Positions 34,711-47,431 of a DNA stretch of 64,000 nt are shown one piece after another; position 1 is the stretch's first letter, and each line of letters begins with the position of its first letter. Source of the stretch: Brassica napus (Eukaryota > Streptophyta > Magnoliopsida > Brassicales > Brassicaceae); contig NW_026015503.1 in the NCBI RefSeq assembly GCF_020379485.1, positions 1 through 64,000 on the forward strand, given 5' to 3'. The translations under genes were made by a program, and so were the position numbers. The notes below the pieces were generated by a model. The model was not told the DNA's origin, did not search any database, and saw only the letters and a list, made by a program, of their open reading frames with translations.

Positions 34711-37700
34711 TGATGTTACTTAATCCTATAGAGTGTACTGGTTACTACAATACCCGATTGGAATGTAAAATACTTTAAGATTATGGTAAAAATAAATTGA
34801 TAGTTTGTTACATCCCACAATGTTAACAACATATTTTACTAATATGTTATTTTATGTTTATTACTGGTTATAATATGTTTTGATGTACACCAATTATATA
34901 CACACACATATATATATTTATAACTTTAATTTTTATGCTAGTTTAAGATACTTATTTTTGGATAATAAGACTATTCTATTTCAATTTACAAAAAGTGCTA
35001 TATGAATATATTATATTTTTATACACTCATAATATATCTATACTTTAAAATTGAGAATATTACTGATGTGTATTTTTTTTTCTTTTTCTTTTTTGCAATG
35101 AATAACTATTATGTTACTCAAACTTAAGATACTTTTGATAACCAAACCGAGATATTTTTAGAAGAGAGAAAACTCCTTTATTATATATCTTTCTCATATC
35201 AATGATTATCACTCTCTTTAGACAAGCATTGGATAGTAAATTATTTCGTGTTTTGTGTATGTTTTAATGTGTTTTGTGTATGTTTTAATTTCGACTTTTC
35301 TTAATAAAATAAAAAAGATTTCTCTTTTGGGGCTTTTGTCATTTTTATTAGACTTTTGTTTTCTTATGCATTTTTTCCAACAAATATTTATATAAAAGTT
35401 GAAAATATTAGTTGTATAGTTAACCAAACGGTAGACAAAAACTAACATAGAATAAATATACAAAAAATTAGAGCAAAACAAGAATACTTTTTTATAATTT
35501 TTGTAATTATAATGAATTTTCATATAATTATAAATTTCACTATATTTATTTAAATGAGGATATTTATTATTATTTTTGTCAACATGATTTTTATTACTTA
35601 TTTATAATAAGTTATGTTTAGTTTAAATATATAATTTTCATTAAAAGTGTTAACATTTATTTAAATATAATAGTTTATTAAATTAGTTTTATTTGCTTTG
35701 TTTTACTTGACATGTATTTGTTACCTTTGATCTGCATTATTCCAAACCTATGTTAAAAGGTGAACGAGCGAAATTCAGCGTCTTATTTGATTAAATGCAG
35801 CTTTTATACTTATTTGGAATTCTTGTAAATGGATGTTTGTACCGTCGGAAATGCACTCTCGGAATGTGGAGTTTTTGTCGGGAATAACAATGTCTTACAG
35901 TATTCAGCTTTTGGAAAATAAATTTCGATATTGGTTATAAACAAAAGCTAGTAAAATGACAAAAGACAATCATGTTAATTGGAAAAAGTGACAGGACAAG
36001 TGTCATTCCATCTAGAAATAGTGCGTGGGGGTAATCATATCACGTTTGACAAATATGCTTTCTCTTTATATTCATATCACTTGTAATTAAGAAAGCGTAA
36101 ATTAGCTAAATAACTCAAATTGAAACGAAAGTTTCTTAAAATGGTTTCTCAGTTCAACTTCGCCAAGTTTCTTTAAGTGGTGTGTTAGTTCCACTTAGCC
36201 ACACATCATTAGTGGCTAAACGAATCATCTTTATGCCGAGTTAGCCACAAATTTTTGTTGCAGGAAAGGAAAGTTTGCGAGATAAGAAGTGGTAGTGATT
36301 ATGTTTATCTACCACTATCGTTCACGTCAGATAGTGTAAAAGCAGATGTGCATGCATAATTCTATTGTATGTATTAATTTGATTGTGAAATTGGGATGGT
36401 CAAAGGGACGAAGGAGAATGATTGATTAAAAAAGAAGTGATGAAGTCGAGAGTAACATCTAAGTGGAGCAATCGGTGCTTTGATAACATTTCATCATCAT
36501 TACCAATTCGTATATGTAATCCAACTAACTAAATTGGTAATCATATTCACGTGTATGTGGCCCAGGCAATCCCTTTACAGTTTAGCATTGTTGTACAACT
36601 TTCCCTCTTTTTAATGTCTAATTGAATAAAGCACTCTTTTCTTGTTTGGTCAACTGATATCTTATATCCAACATAAGACGGATACATTTTTGCTATATAT
36701 TTAAGTGAATAGGTGTAAGGTTCCATGTGAACCATTGCAATTGTTTGTATGAACAGTTGTAACTGTAGAAATAAAACATTGCAACTATTGATCATTGCAA
36801 CCTTTAGAAATAACTATATTAATTAATGGATAATTAATTACAACTTTTGGTGATTAAGCATTGTAACTCTTTACTAACCATTGCAACTCCTTATTAACTT
36901 TTGTATCTTTTGGTTTAACCATTGCAATTATTGGTTGCAACTCTTCATTCTCTATATAAAGAATAATAGACATTTGCAAATGGATATAAAAAAATCAGAA
37001 ACTAATAAAAGGAGAAAAAAATTTATTGTGTAAAGATTATCAAAGACTTTGAAGAAACACATATAAACTTTAAAGTTCTATTTGTTTCTCTTGTATGTTA
37101 GCCTAGAACAAGAGTCAGACTTTAATTGCCTTATCTTACAAAAGGATTTCATGTAATCTAAAATTTGGAATATGATCGAAATACTATTTAAGAAAAGTAG
37201 GCGATTCAATCATTATCCAAGTATATAATTCGCAATTTTACGGGTTACAACCCCAAATAACAACAATTTTGGATAACCAACCGAAAAGAAAAAAATTCCT
37301 TGGAGTCAATGCTAACAGAAACACATTTCACCGGAGTTAGAACCAAAGCCTTATGTAAAGAAAGTAAGCATGTACAAAATAATTGATAATGATAATACTA
37401 TTAAAGTTTAAAAACCAAATCATAAAAGGATTTAGAAAAAGTTTAGTCTGAGACATAGTATACACAAACACGAACACAATAAACTTTGAGGTCCAAAAAT
37501 CACTGCATCCTGATCTCGAAAGAAAAACGAGAACCAAGGCTTTGCAATAAACTGCACTGTTGAACACTAAAGATTCGACACCTCAGTTTTGTTTCCATCA
37601 ATACACAACTAGATCTGAAAAAATTTAATATCTTTATGAAGAAGAAAAAAATACACAAAAATAAAGAACAAATACGACTCCGGTGTTGTGTAAGCCACCA

Positions 37701-38227
37701 GAGTCGGAGTCGAAAAAGTCTTGACGGCTGGTTTTTGACTTAGAGAGAAGGTGGAGGATTAGGTTAAGAGAAATGTTTTTAATAAATGCAAGATGAAAAC
37801 ACTGTTATATTCTTCAAATTTGAATCTTAAGACTTTAAAATGTTTATGGTTTATTTTGGAAGCATATTTGTTTAAAGTAAAATCTTATCTAGATGAAGAC
37901 ACCGTTTGATTTTCAATATTTACCTAGTAAAATATGCATGTAATAAAAAAAAAAAAAATGCATGTAATCAGATATGAAAAAGCAAAGCTATATACGGATT
38001 TGCGACAACATGGACTGCCAATGTACTGTATAGTTTGCGTTACAAATCTTAAGTTCATATTGTCGAAAATAAATAATTTAAGAAAACTCTAATAATCAAA
38101 CTGGTAATTTCGTATTAATATGAATGGTATATAATTGTGGACAAGCATTTTATGTTACTACTATATAATCCTCTTGATATTTGCGTGTGTGTAAATATCA
38201 TCATAACCATTCTGTTCTAAGGAGAAT
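34711..38227. other. Long intergenic region without recognised gene
   Basis: AT-rich, no open frame above about 100 codons and none with recognisable homology. About 36730-36950 holds scattered ATTGCAAC/TTGCAACT repeats. About 36930-37100 has a TATA-like CTATATAAAG followed by sequence that could be a transcribed leader or an LTR remnant. About 37680-37760 is less AT-rich (GAGTCGGAGTCG). I could not assign any of these. Confidence 0.5.
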
Positions 38228-38545
38228 ATGTTTCAACATTCAACATGTCAAAACTTTATGACAGACTATAAGAAGGCGATTGCAATGATAAAGAAACTTC
38301 ATGCATAGCCAAGCTTTGCGACAGAATTGGAGAGGAGAGAGACACTACAAATATTCTTGCCGGAGTTCAACATCATTCATGTTCCACTAGCGCACAATCA
38401 GATTTCAGATTTTTTAGCTAAGACTACTAGATCCTTCCATAGGAAGTTACATTTTATCGGTTGTTCTATTCCGGTCTGGTTATCCAGACCACCTCAAGTT
38501 TGAATAATATGATGGCCTTTTGACGTCAGAAAAAAAAACCATTAT
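38228..38545 (+). mobile_element. LINE 3' end fragment with poly(A), copy 1
   Basis: Contains the distal RNase H region (AGATTTTTTAGCTAAGACTA, GGTTGTTCTATTCCGGTCTG) and the LINE 3' end CTCAAGTTTGA leading to a short A run at about 38531-38539. It is very similar to the adjacent copy 2. Confidence 0.7.
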
Positions 38546-38610
38546 GCTCTACTACCATTATTCTAAATTAATTATATAAATAGTGCGAAGAGACCTATCA
38601 CCTAAACACA

Positions 38611-38936
38611 ATGCTCCAACATTCGACTTGCCAACATTTTGGGATGGATTGCAAGAACCCGATTGCAATGACCTGAATGCAATGATAAAGAAACCACAAG
38701 CTTGGTCAAACTTCGCAACGGAATCAGAGGTGATTCAGACTCTTCAGATCCGGACTTGAAGATATCCTATACTCCAAGGGTGCAAAGCGGAATCGCTGAT
38801 TCTTTAGATAGGACTGCTCGTTCTTTTTATAAAGATCTTTCTTTTATTGGTTGTTCTATTCCGATCTGATTACCCAGAAAATTTCAAGTTTGAGTAACAG
38901 AATAACCATTTGTTGCAAAAAAAAAAAAACTAAACA
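38611..38936 (+). mobile_element. LINE 3' end fragment with poly(A), copy 2
   Basis: Repeats the arrangement of copy 1: AACATTCGACTTGCCAACAT at the start, GGTTGTTCTATTCCGATCTG near the end and TTTCAAGTTTGAGTAACAG followed by a 13-A tail. Heavily mutated, no open frame. Confidence 0.7.
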
Positions 38937-40930
38937 CGATCACAAGGACGATAAATGAACAGTTGACAGCTCCGTTTACTGAGTGGATATGAATCTGGCA
39001 CTATTTGCTATGCACCCGAAAAAAGATCCATAAGAAGATGGGATGACGGTTCTTAGCTACCAGAAATTTTAGGAAATTTTTAAGGATGATGTAACCAGTA
39101 TGGTAAATCAATTCTTTTTTTATGGTAAAATGGCATAGGGTCTAAATGATACCAATATTTGTCTAATCCCCAAGACAATTAAGCCAACAAAAATGTATCA
39201 ATTTAGACCGATAACTTGTGCAATGGCAGCTCTAAAATAATCTCTAAGGTCTTATGCCAGAGATAAAAGAATGTCTACCGAATCATATATCAGAACTCTA
39301 GTCATCCTTTGCTGGTGGAAGACAAATTACAGACAACATTATGATTGCGGAAGAGATGATTCATGCGTTACGAACAAAAATGAGTGGATGAGCTAAAAGA
39401 ATTGCCATAAAACAGATATAAAGCGTACGACTTCATTGAAGCCGTTATGCGAAAATGGGATTCTCGAATATGTGGATTGATTGGTTTATGCGCTGTGTCT
39501 CGTCAGTTAAGTACAATGTACTAATGAATGATCAACCATGGGGAAATATTGTCCCAAAAAGAGGTCTATGCCAAGGAGATCTTTTGTCTCCTTTCATATT
39601 GATTATTTATGGAAGCGCTCGTTAGCCTTTAATCATGCAGAGAGCCAAGAAAAAATAACGGGATGTGTGTTACACGCGCTAGCCCCGCGATAGCTCACGT
39701 TTTTAAAGTGCAGATGATAGTGTTTGTTCTGTAAGGCGGAGCTCCATTAACGTGAAGAAGTCATGAAAGTAGTCAGGAAATATGGAAAGACATTAGGTCA
39801 ATACATGAACTTTGATAAATCTTCCTTACTCTTTAGTAAGAGGATAACCGGTAATGAAGGATAACATATCAAAGACACGCTTGGTATCCAAAATGAAGGG
39901 GGAATGGGTTCCTACATAGAAATTCTAGAAGATATTAACGGCTCAAAATGCAAACTCTTTTCTTTCCTCAAGGAGAAACTTCAGCACAACGTGCATGGAT
40001 GGACAAGTAGATGGCTATCAAAAGGAGGAAATGAAGTCATAATTAAACCTATCCTGCTAGCTCCTCCGATATATGTTATGTCTACCTTTTTTCCTCCCTT
40101 TGGAGATATGTGAAAATCTCGCAAGTGCCATCGCACAATTCTGGTGGAGCCAAAACCCGCCAAAGAGACGAATTGACTGGGAAAAATGGGGTAGCTATGT
40201 CTACCGAGAGAGGAAGGCGAAATTGGATTTCATATGGTCCATGAGTTTAAGTTGTCATTACTGGAGAAACAACAATGGAGACTGTTCCAATATGCAGATT
40301 CATTAGTGGCTCGAGTCTTGCGGGGGAAATATTATCTTATGGGCTCGCCATTGCAAATTTTCTCGGTGAACAACCCATCATATTTTTGGACTGCCATCAC
40401 AGCCGCAAGGAAGATATTGATCTTGAGAAGCTATTGATCTTGAGAATTAGACACAACCCATCAATTTGTGGTAAGACCCTTGGATCCCGACGACACCTGC
40501 TAGGCCGGCTCAGCCAATTGCCTCAGTTTTACATCCAAAAAATGACAGTTAGTGATCTTATTGATGGACAATCAAAGGAGTGGAATGTTAGATTACTGTA
40601 AATTTATGTTGCTTACGATGATATATCTTTAATCATGAGTTTGGCCATAAGTTCAACTTATCGATGTAAGTCATTTGTCTGGAATTAATCAAATAATGGG
40701 TAATACACGGTTAAATCTGGATGGGTAGCACACAATATATTGGAAGAGGATGAAGAAAAGGAGGTTCTTAAGCCTATTATAACTAAACTCCAAGGTTTTG
40801 CTTAGAAAATAAAAGCACCGCAGAAGATATGTAATCTTATTTGGCAATTGATATAAAGCCATATGGCGGTCTTGAGGAATCTGGTCTTGAGGAATCTTGC
40901 TCAAGGACCTTTTCATTACAACTACGTCAT
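38937..40930 (+). pseudogene. LINE reverse transcriptase pseudogene
   Basis: Plus-strand translation in shifting frames reads through the LINE reverse transcriptase: CLIPKTIKPTKMYQFRPIT-like near 39170, a FADDS-equivalent position near 39715, then KGGNEVIIKPILLAPPIYVM near 40020-40080 and FWWSQNPPKRRIDWEKW near 40140-40190. The zf-RVT region follows to about 40920. Frames are broken many times (open pieces 39904-40113, 40073-40306, 40275-40601). It follows the two LINE 3' fragments head to tail. Confidence 0.8.
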
Positions 40931-41288
40931 ATTTTTTCTTGTGATGAGGGAACCAATTGTCGACAAATACTATCCTTGGATAGGTCCATTCTGGATTGAA
41001 CTTATTGGAATCCTACCGAACTGATGAACGTAACACAATCTTAACAGCATTAGACATAAGCTCGGTAAGTTTCAAAAAAAAATCCACGTGTCTAAAGGAC
41101 GAATGCTTGTGGATATCAACAGCCGTAAGCCTCTAAAGTTTGAAAAGAAAAATCCAAGTTAAGGCTAGAGATTCTATTAGCATAAATTTAAAGTATGAAA
41201 AGCTCTTTAAGCAATGCTCTTACTGCAGGATAATCACACGTGAAGCAGCTTATTGTGATAAGAAAAGAGCTGTATTCGAAGCAAAGAA

Positions 41289-42070
41289 GTGTTGGAACTA
41301 TTTTTTGAACATTATGAATAGTGTATTCATATGTCAAAAATGAAGTTTTATTTGAACGAGAAATGGAGGTTTAATGTGTGTGATTTGAGAAACTTATATA
41401 AAGTAGCAAATACACACATTGGATATTTGAACTTGGATTTGAGTTTTTTTGATTTGTTAGTTGGACTCATGTTCATTGACTTAATCTTATAAACCAAATA
41501 TATGTTGATCTTTTATATTGATAAAATATAAAAAAGAAATCCATTTTAAAGTATATTATTTAGTTTGAATGGGTCAAACAAAAAATAATTTTACTCTTAA
41601 TTTCTTGGTCAAAATGTAGAATAAATTCACATACTAATTGACAAGAATTAAAGACTCCATTAGTGCACCATGGAAGTTTTATTTTTGTGTTGAAAAATGA
41701 AACTTATGCTTCTCATTATTTTTCTATAAAAAGGCTTGGTAGCATTATAGAAAATACACACATTCATACAATCAAGAAACATTCTCCCACTTAGAATAGT
41801 TATGCTAGTATTTTTTTATTTTGAGTCTGAGAGTACATCACAGAAATAGGTTCGATAGATTCTGTTTTTCGGTGATGGTAAACAGAAACAATGCTGCAGT
41901 TGTATCCTGGGAATCTGAGCGCCATAAAACCGTCACACTACGGAGCGTTTAAAGATTTAAGGAAAGAGATTAACTATTTCGACTCTGCAATTCTTCTTTA
42001 TTTTTATATTTCGGTATTGAAATTTTAGTTTATGTTTTTATTATTTTTTACAAATATCAGTTGTCCTATG
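41289..42070 (+). mobile_element. Possible LTR remnant (Ty1/copia-like)
   Basis: It begins TGTTGGAAC, a common copia LTR start, and has a TATAAAAAGG box at about 41728 followed by sequence resembling a transcribed R region (CACACATTCATACAATCAAG). The right end is unclear: AAATATCA near 42060 could be it, but the primer-site match after it is weak. No partner LTR is in the window. Low confidence. Confidence 0.35.
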
Positions 42071-42550
42071 GTAGTAAAATAAGGTTCCTACAAGAAGCAG
42101 CAACAAAGTGTGTTCTCCAGAGTCTAAGAGAAATTAAATTTAGGAAAAAAACCTGAGCCTTTTCTAAAGAAGAGTGATTCATCACACCCTGGTTATGCTG
42201 ATGATCAAAGGACTCTCTTTACGGAGGGCTCTAACTCTCGGCAACTAGAACAAATGAATGGTAAGGAGAAGTTTATACAAAATCAGTGTTACCATGATCA
42301 ATCTCGGGTTCAGCGAAGCACTCATTCATCCAAAGTGAACCGTTTCTCAAATTAAACATCAGGCGAGACAATAAGAAATATGATATAGTTAGAAAAACTG
42401 CAGTCGATAAGCCAAACGCGGTTTGGAAGGAGAAGAATAAGTTGGTTGCAAACGTAGACTAAATCGAATATAATCCAATTAGTGCAGTCAATAAGCCAAA
42501 CGCTGCTGATCCTACATAGTCCTCCTCCACGTCAAATGAAGTTGTGCTAT
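42071..42550 (+). other. Unassigned sequence before Athila-type element
   Basis: Short coding-like stretches (about 42160-42540) with internal repeats of CAGTCGATAAGCCAAACGC (twice, about 42403 and 42485). Possibly the truncated internal part of the preceding LTR element. Nothing recognised. Confidence 0.3.
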
Positions 42551-43824
42551 TGATAGGTCATAGATTTGATCCACTTTTACCCATGGTTTATAAGTGTTTT
42601 AACTACTATTTATTATATTCTAGAATCTATTTAGTATATTTACAGGTTCAGGAGTGATTTTGAGTAAATTGATGATTTTGGAATATTTTAGAGATAAAAA
42701 GAGAAGACATCCGAGCTAACCATCGAGCACGGCCATCGGTCGACATTGAAGAGATATAATTGATTTATATTCACATCATGACATCGATCGACAGCGAGTA
42801 CACAGATGCCCATTTGGTCAAGCCAACTTAAAGTCCAAAACTTCACTAAATTACAAGATTACCCCTGATGAGTTTTAACATAATACTTATAGTTTGCCAA
42901 CATGTTAGAGGCAAAGAGTGCTTTTCTTGTTCCCTTGTTTTCACAGCAAAAGGTTTTAAGGTTTTTCTAGGATTTTAGGAGAGTTGGAGAGAAGATCCAT
43001 AGAGATTTGTGATTGGAACTACATTGATTCTTACTTTAATCTCATGCAGTTTTATTATCTATTTCTTGTTGTTATGAATTGCTTAGCCATGTCTGAGTAG
43101 TTCTATTGTTAGGTTTAGGGTTTAAATAGGTTATGAGAGATTAGCCCCAACTAAAGATTGCTAAGTTGTAATATTCATCATTAGAATTGTCATTAATAAA
43201 TGTTTCTATATTAGCTACCTAGAACTTGCCCTAGGAGTTTTAGACACAAGTGATAACTTGCATCTCACCCTGAATCCGTCCTAACTGAGCTAGAATTGTT
43301 AGAGTAAGGCGAAAGCTGATCTAGGAATCTTAGAGAGCATACTTTAACCCGTGCGTAAAGCTTGACTTAACGCTCGTCGATAGATATTCTTATAAAATAA
43401 TCGATCGACAGCGAGACACTTGTATCGATCGATATTCCTCTAGAATCATAGGTCGACACTAAAGTCATGTCAATAGACAAACCTAGAAAGCGAACGACGA
43501 CCGATTTGTTGTTTAAGAGCTTGAGCTCTATAATATGATGCATACAACTAATAAGCACCTATAAGATTATAATTCTGATTACCTGAGTAGAAACCCTAAA
43601 TCTAGCTACTTTAATTAATTGTCTTAAACCCAATCAATCAACCGAGCAACTACCTTGCTCACAACCTGCTTATTTACATTTTAATCATAATCAACCTAGC
43701 TTAATCACCATGATTAGATCTATTAGGTTCCCTAGCTCTTTATGGATTCGATCCCTAAGTACTACAGCTGAACCTCTTATTTGAGAGAGTAATTCACTCT
43801 TTAGGGTAATTTGAGGGAGATCCA
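42551..43824 (+). mobile_element. 5' LTR of Athila-type element
   Basis: It starts TGATAGGTCATAG and ends GAGATCCA directly before the primer site; its length (1,274 bp) agrees with the LTR at 1073-2335. It includes several CGATCGAC motifs. Confidence 0.85.
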
Positions 43825-43827
43825 ATT

Positions 43828-43847
43828 TAGCGCCGTTGCCGGGGAGC
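43828..43847 (+). other. Primer binding site (tRNA-Asp type)
   Basis: TAGCGCCGTTGCCGGGGAGC matches the complement of the tRNA-Asp 3' end over the first 18 bases except for one substitution at the second base. Confidence 0.85.
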
Positions 43848-44214
43848 TTTGATCGCTTGATAGATTTAATTCGATTTAGTCTAGGTTAATTTTTAAATGT
43901 ATGCTGTGACACAAAAAAAAATTTCTTTTTTTTTTAGGTGCATGCCCAACAGTACCAGAAGCGACAAGGAAACACAACTGCTTTTCTCATAAGATCCTGC
44001 AAATTTGGAACGTTCAATCCACAAAGGAAGACGCTCCTCATCGATCGACATCAACGTTATTTCGTCGATCGATATTCACCAACCACCATCAACCCAGATA
44101 CTTATTTCGTCGACCGATACCTTCCATCCGAAATCGATCGATAATTCATCCCAAACATCGATCAATACTAAGCCGCGAGACATGGTTACTACTCTGATAC
44201 TTGTGCGAGATGAT

Positions 44215-45511
44215 AATTGAGACCTGCATAACCAGGACGGTCATCAGCGTAATGCAACATGTCAGAGGATAGAGGCTCAGGGGGCTGCAATTCCTGAGCC
44301 CGATACTGATGCTACAGGAACTGCTCAACCTGTAGATGAAGCTGCTCGACCCAGAACGTTGGCTGATTACAACCGTCCGGATCAGTTCTATGCCAACAGA
44401 TCAGCCATTTGCCCTCCAGCTATCTAGAGAGGCAATTTTGAGTTGAACTTGCAGTACTACACACTCGTGGGACAAACACTCTACTGTGGGTTACCTCACG
44501 AGCATCCTGTGGACCATTTGGAGAGGTTCGATGATCTGATATCTGCTATTAAAGGCGAGGGAGTCTCTGAAAACTACCTTTTATGCAAGCTCTTCAAGTA
44601 TTCATTTGCTGGAGAGGCTTCACATTGGCTTAAGCAGTTACCACCAGGATCTCTTATATCCTGGGCCGACATTAAGAAAAAGTTTATGTGTAACTTCTTT
44701 GATGAGGCATGTGCTGAAGACTTGAGGAGTAAGATTACCACATTCATTCAGGAGCCTACAGACTCATTCAGAAGCTCCTGGATCAGATTCAAATCTTATC
44801 AGAGAGATTGTCCACACCATGGACTCAATGAGGTGCAGTTGCTCAGCACTTTCTCCAAAGGTATCGCGGTGCAATATCAGATGGCTCTTGACGCATCTAG
44901 CGAAGGGAACTTTAACACTAGGAATCCAGAAGAGGCTGTGAGACTTATTGAGTACTTGGGATCCAACAACAACATCAAGAACACGGACTATGAGAGGAAG
45001 CAATCTGCAACTACCCTTGAGAAGGAGCAGATGGATGAGGTGAAAGCAAAGCTGGACAGTGTTCAGAAGCTTCTCAGGAAGCAAGCTTTCTTGGTTGAGG
45101 ATGCAGATGCTGTAAACACAGAGGACATAGCAAAAGTAGAGAAGGAAGTGAACTTCATTGGAGGAACTAGATTTCAGAGGTCTGGATTTCAGAGGTGCGG
45201 AAACAAAGGAGAAAACTTCTATGGTAATGGGCAGAGAAGTAACTTCAACCAGAGTTCACAGTACCAGAAATCCTACAACAACAACTAACAGCAACAACAT
45301 GAGTTATGTAAACTCATCTTACCAGAAACCACCACCACAGACTCAGGAGAGCAAGATCGAAGCAATGCTTGATCGGGTGCTAGAAGGACAGCAGAACCAG
45401 ATGGTGGATTTCAATGGGAAGATTGATTCTGTCTACAACAACCTGAACACAAAGTTTGAGACTTTGAGCACTCATCTGAAGAAGTTAGAGATACAGGTAG
45501 TTCAGACATGA
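44215..45511 (+). pseudogene. gag of Athila-type element
   Basis: The main open frame 44443-45288 (281 codons) carries the retrotransposon gag domain: HPVDHLERFDDLISAIKGEG, FKYSFAGEASHWLKQLPPGS, DIKKKFMCNFFDEA and FNTRNPEEAVRLIEYL (about residues 20-170), then a Gln/Asn/Ser-rich tail. Upstream coding continues in the same register back to about 44215 but is cut by a TAG at 44427. The C-terminal part (KIEAMLDRVLEGQQNQM) is in another frame, 45158-45511. Gag would assemble particles around element RNA. Several breaks, but unusually well preserved for this window. Confidence 0.85.
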
Positions 45512-46086
45512 AAAGCTTCTAAGAAGCAAGAGGCTTTAGCATGGGGGATATGAGATGATGCAATGAGACACCACGTGAATGCCATCATAGATGATGATTT
45601 CTTGCAAGTGGTGAAGCATGAGAAGCTGCAGGAAGGAAGTTTCCAAGTGGAAAGCTCGATGAACTTCGGCGGATCACACTGGTGTCGACCGACGTTAGAC
45701 CACAGACATTGATCGACAGACCTTAAACAAAGCCGATCGACGAGCCTTCCAGAACCTCGATCGACGACACTTATGGAGTCGGTTGCATCGTGCAATGCCG
45801 TGAGGATTATGTCTCACGAGGAGCTCGTAGCAAGACACCCACATCCGCCCAGCCCTTTACGCCTAAACATTGATCGACGCCATGAGCCAAATGTCGACCG
45901 AAAACGAGAGAAAATCGCCAATCGACAAACTCCAGTCATCATCGATCAACGAACACCTATCACATACCAAGTGCAGATGCCAAAGATTGAAACCGCAAGA
46001 ATCGACGGACTCAGACCACGACCTAAACCTTCAGCTAACCTACCAGAGGCCACCGGTACACATTCAGAAGATGCAACAAATGCTCT

Positions 46087-46789
46087 ATGGAAGTTGATAA
46101 GGTTCCTATGGGGAGGACCTTAAAGAAGAGAAATGAGAAGGTTACTAAGTATTTGAAGAGGGGAGCTAATAAGAAGGAGATGGACAACTTTCTTAAGAGA
46201 GTCCTTAGGATTCCACTGGAAAAGCCATTCGAAGAAGCCTACTTTACCCACAGATTGTGGATGTTCTTCAGAGAGACCAAAGAAACTGAAAAAGACATTA
46301 GGAGAATGTTCTTTGAAGTCAGAGAAATGATGAAGAATATAATTACACTGAAGAAGAAGAGTGACGTGGAAAATTTGCAATACCATGTCTAGTTAAAGTA
46401 TTGAGTTCCCACATGCTTTGTGTGACACAAAAGCATCATTCAGTATCCTACGAAGGGTTATGGCAGACCATCTAGATCTGAAAGTGAAGCCTTCCCAAGA
46501 ATCATTCACTTTTGTGGATTGTTCTCAGAGGAACTCAAGAGGAATTGTGAGAGACCTTGAGGTGCATATTGGTAATGCCCTCGTTCCAGTTGATTTTGAT
46601 GTCTTAGATATCACGCTGAACTGGAACTCTTCTCTATTGCTTGGGAGATCATTCTTGTCAACAGTAGGAGCAGTGTGCAAGATGCAGACCAACCAGTTGT
46701 TTCTAACACTAATAGATCTACACGCCTACTATTACCCAATTCCAGTCATGAAACCGCATACGTCCTCCAAAATAATTGATAATCCATGA
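46087..46789 (+). pseudogene. Protease-like segment of Athila-type element
   Basis: A basic segment (46087-46392: IPLEKPFEEAYFTHRLWMFF, then DIRRMFFEVREMM) is followed after a frame change by a retropepsin-like segment (46418-46789). The catalytic Asp-Thr-Gly position reads Asp-Thr-Lys, so the active site is lost. The flap and second motif (SLLLGRSFLSTVGAV) remain. The order matches Athila polyproteins upstream of reverse transcriptase, but nothing of reverse transcriptase follows; the next 550 bases are CGATCG-rich spacer. Confidence 0.75.
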
Positions 46790-47344
46790 CTCATATCAAC
46801 ATGCCACTGTGGAGCTGAGTACGAGACAAAGTATTCTGCGTCGATCGAAACTCTCACTGCCACATCGATCGACAGTGCCAATCAGAAATCGATTACCAAT
46901 CACCTCGAAGAATCGATCGGTAGTAGTCCATACAATTGGGAGAACGACTACTACAACCCTACCTTTGCAGTAGCCACTACAGAGGCATATGATGAGGATC
47001 CCATGGAGGAACGAGCCATAGAGTATTATGCTCTTTGCTCATAAGAAGATAGAATTCTCCACCATTCTTATAGAAATGCGCCATCGATCGACAGAGGATA
47101 CAAACCATCGATCGACACTCATCATCATCAAACCAACCGCGGATGAGCATCAACCGACGCTGCCTACCACACATCGATCGAGAATGGAATCGACCTTGCA
47201 CGAGAAGGAAACTATTCAATAGGCAGTTGGTCAGATGATCACTATCACGAGAGCTTTACAGTTAAGACAGCAATATCTCGACCACGGGCCGACGAGCTCC
47301 ATGAAGGTTTCACTCTTTAGGAACTTCTCAACATGCAAGAACGT

Positions 47345-47393
47345 TGATATACCTTGGATTTGACCCGTTTTCATCCATGGTATATAAGTGTTT

Positions 47394-47431
<38 letters not shown>

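Noticed and set aside
35218..35523. 101-codon minus-strand frame as a gene
   Set aside because: AT-driven Lys/Asn/Phe/Tyr composition and no domain or splice context.
45502..45795. 97-codon minus-strand frame in the Athila derivative
   Set aside because: Antisense to the gag-protease spacer; its peptide comes from the reversed CGATCG motifs.
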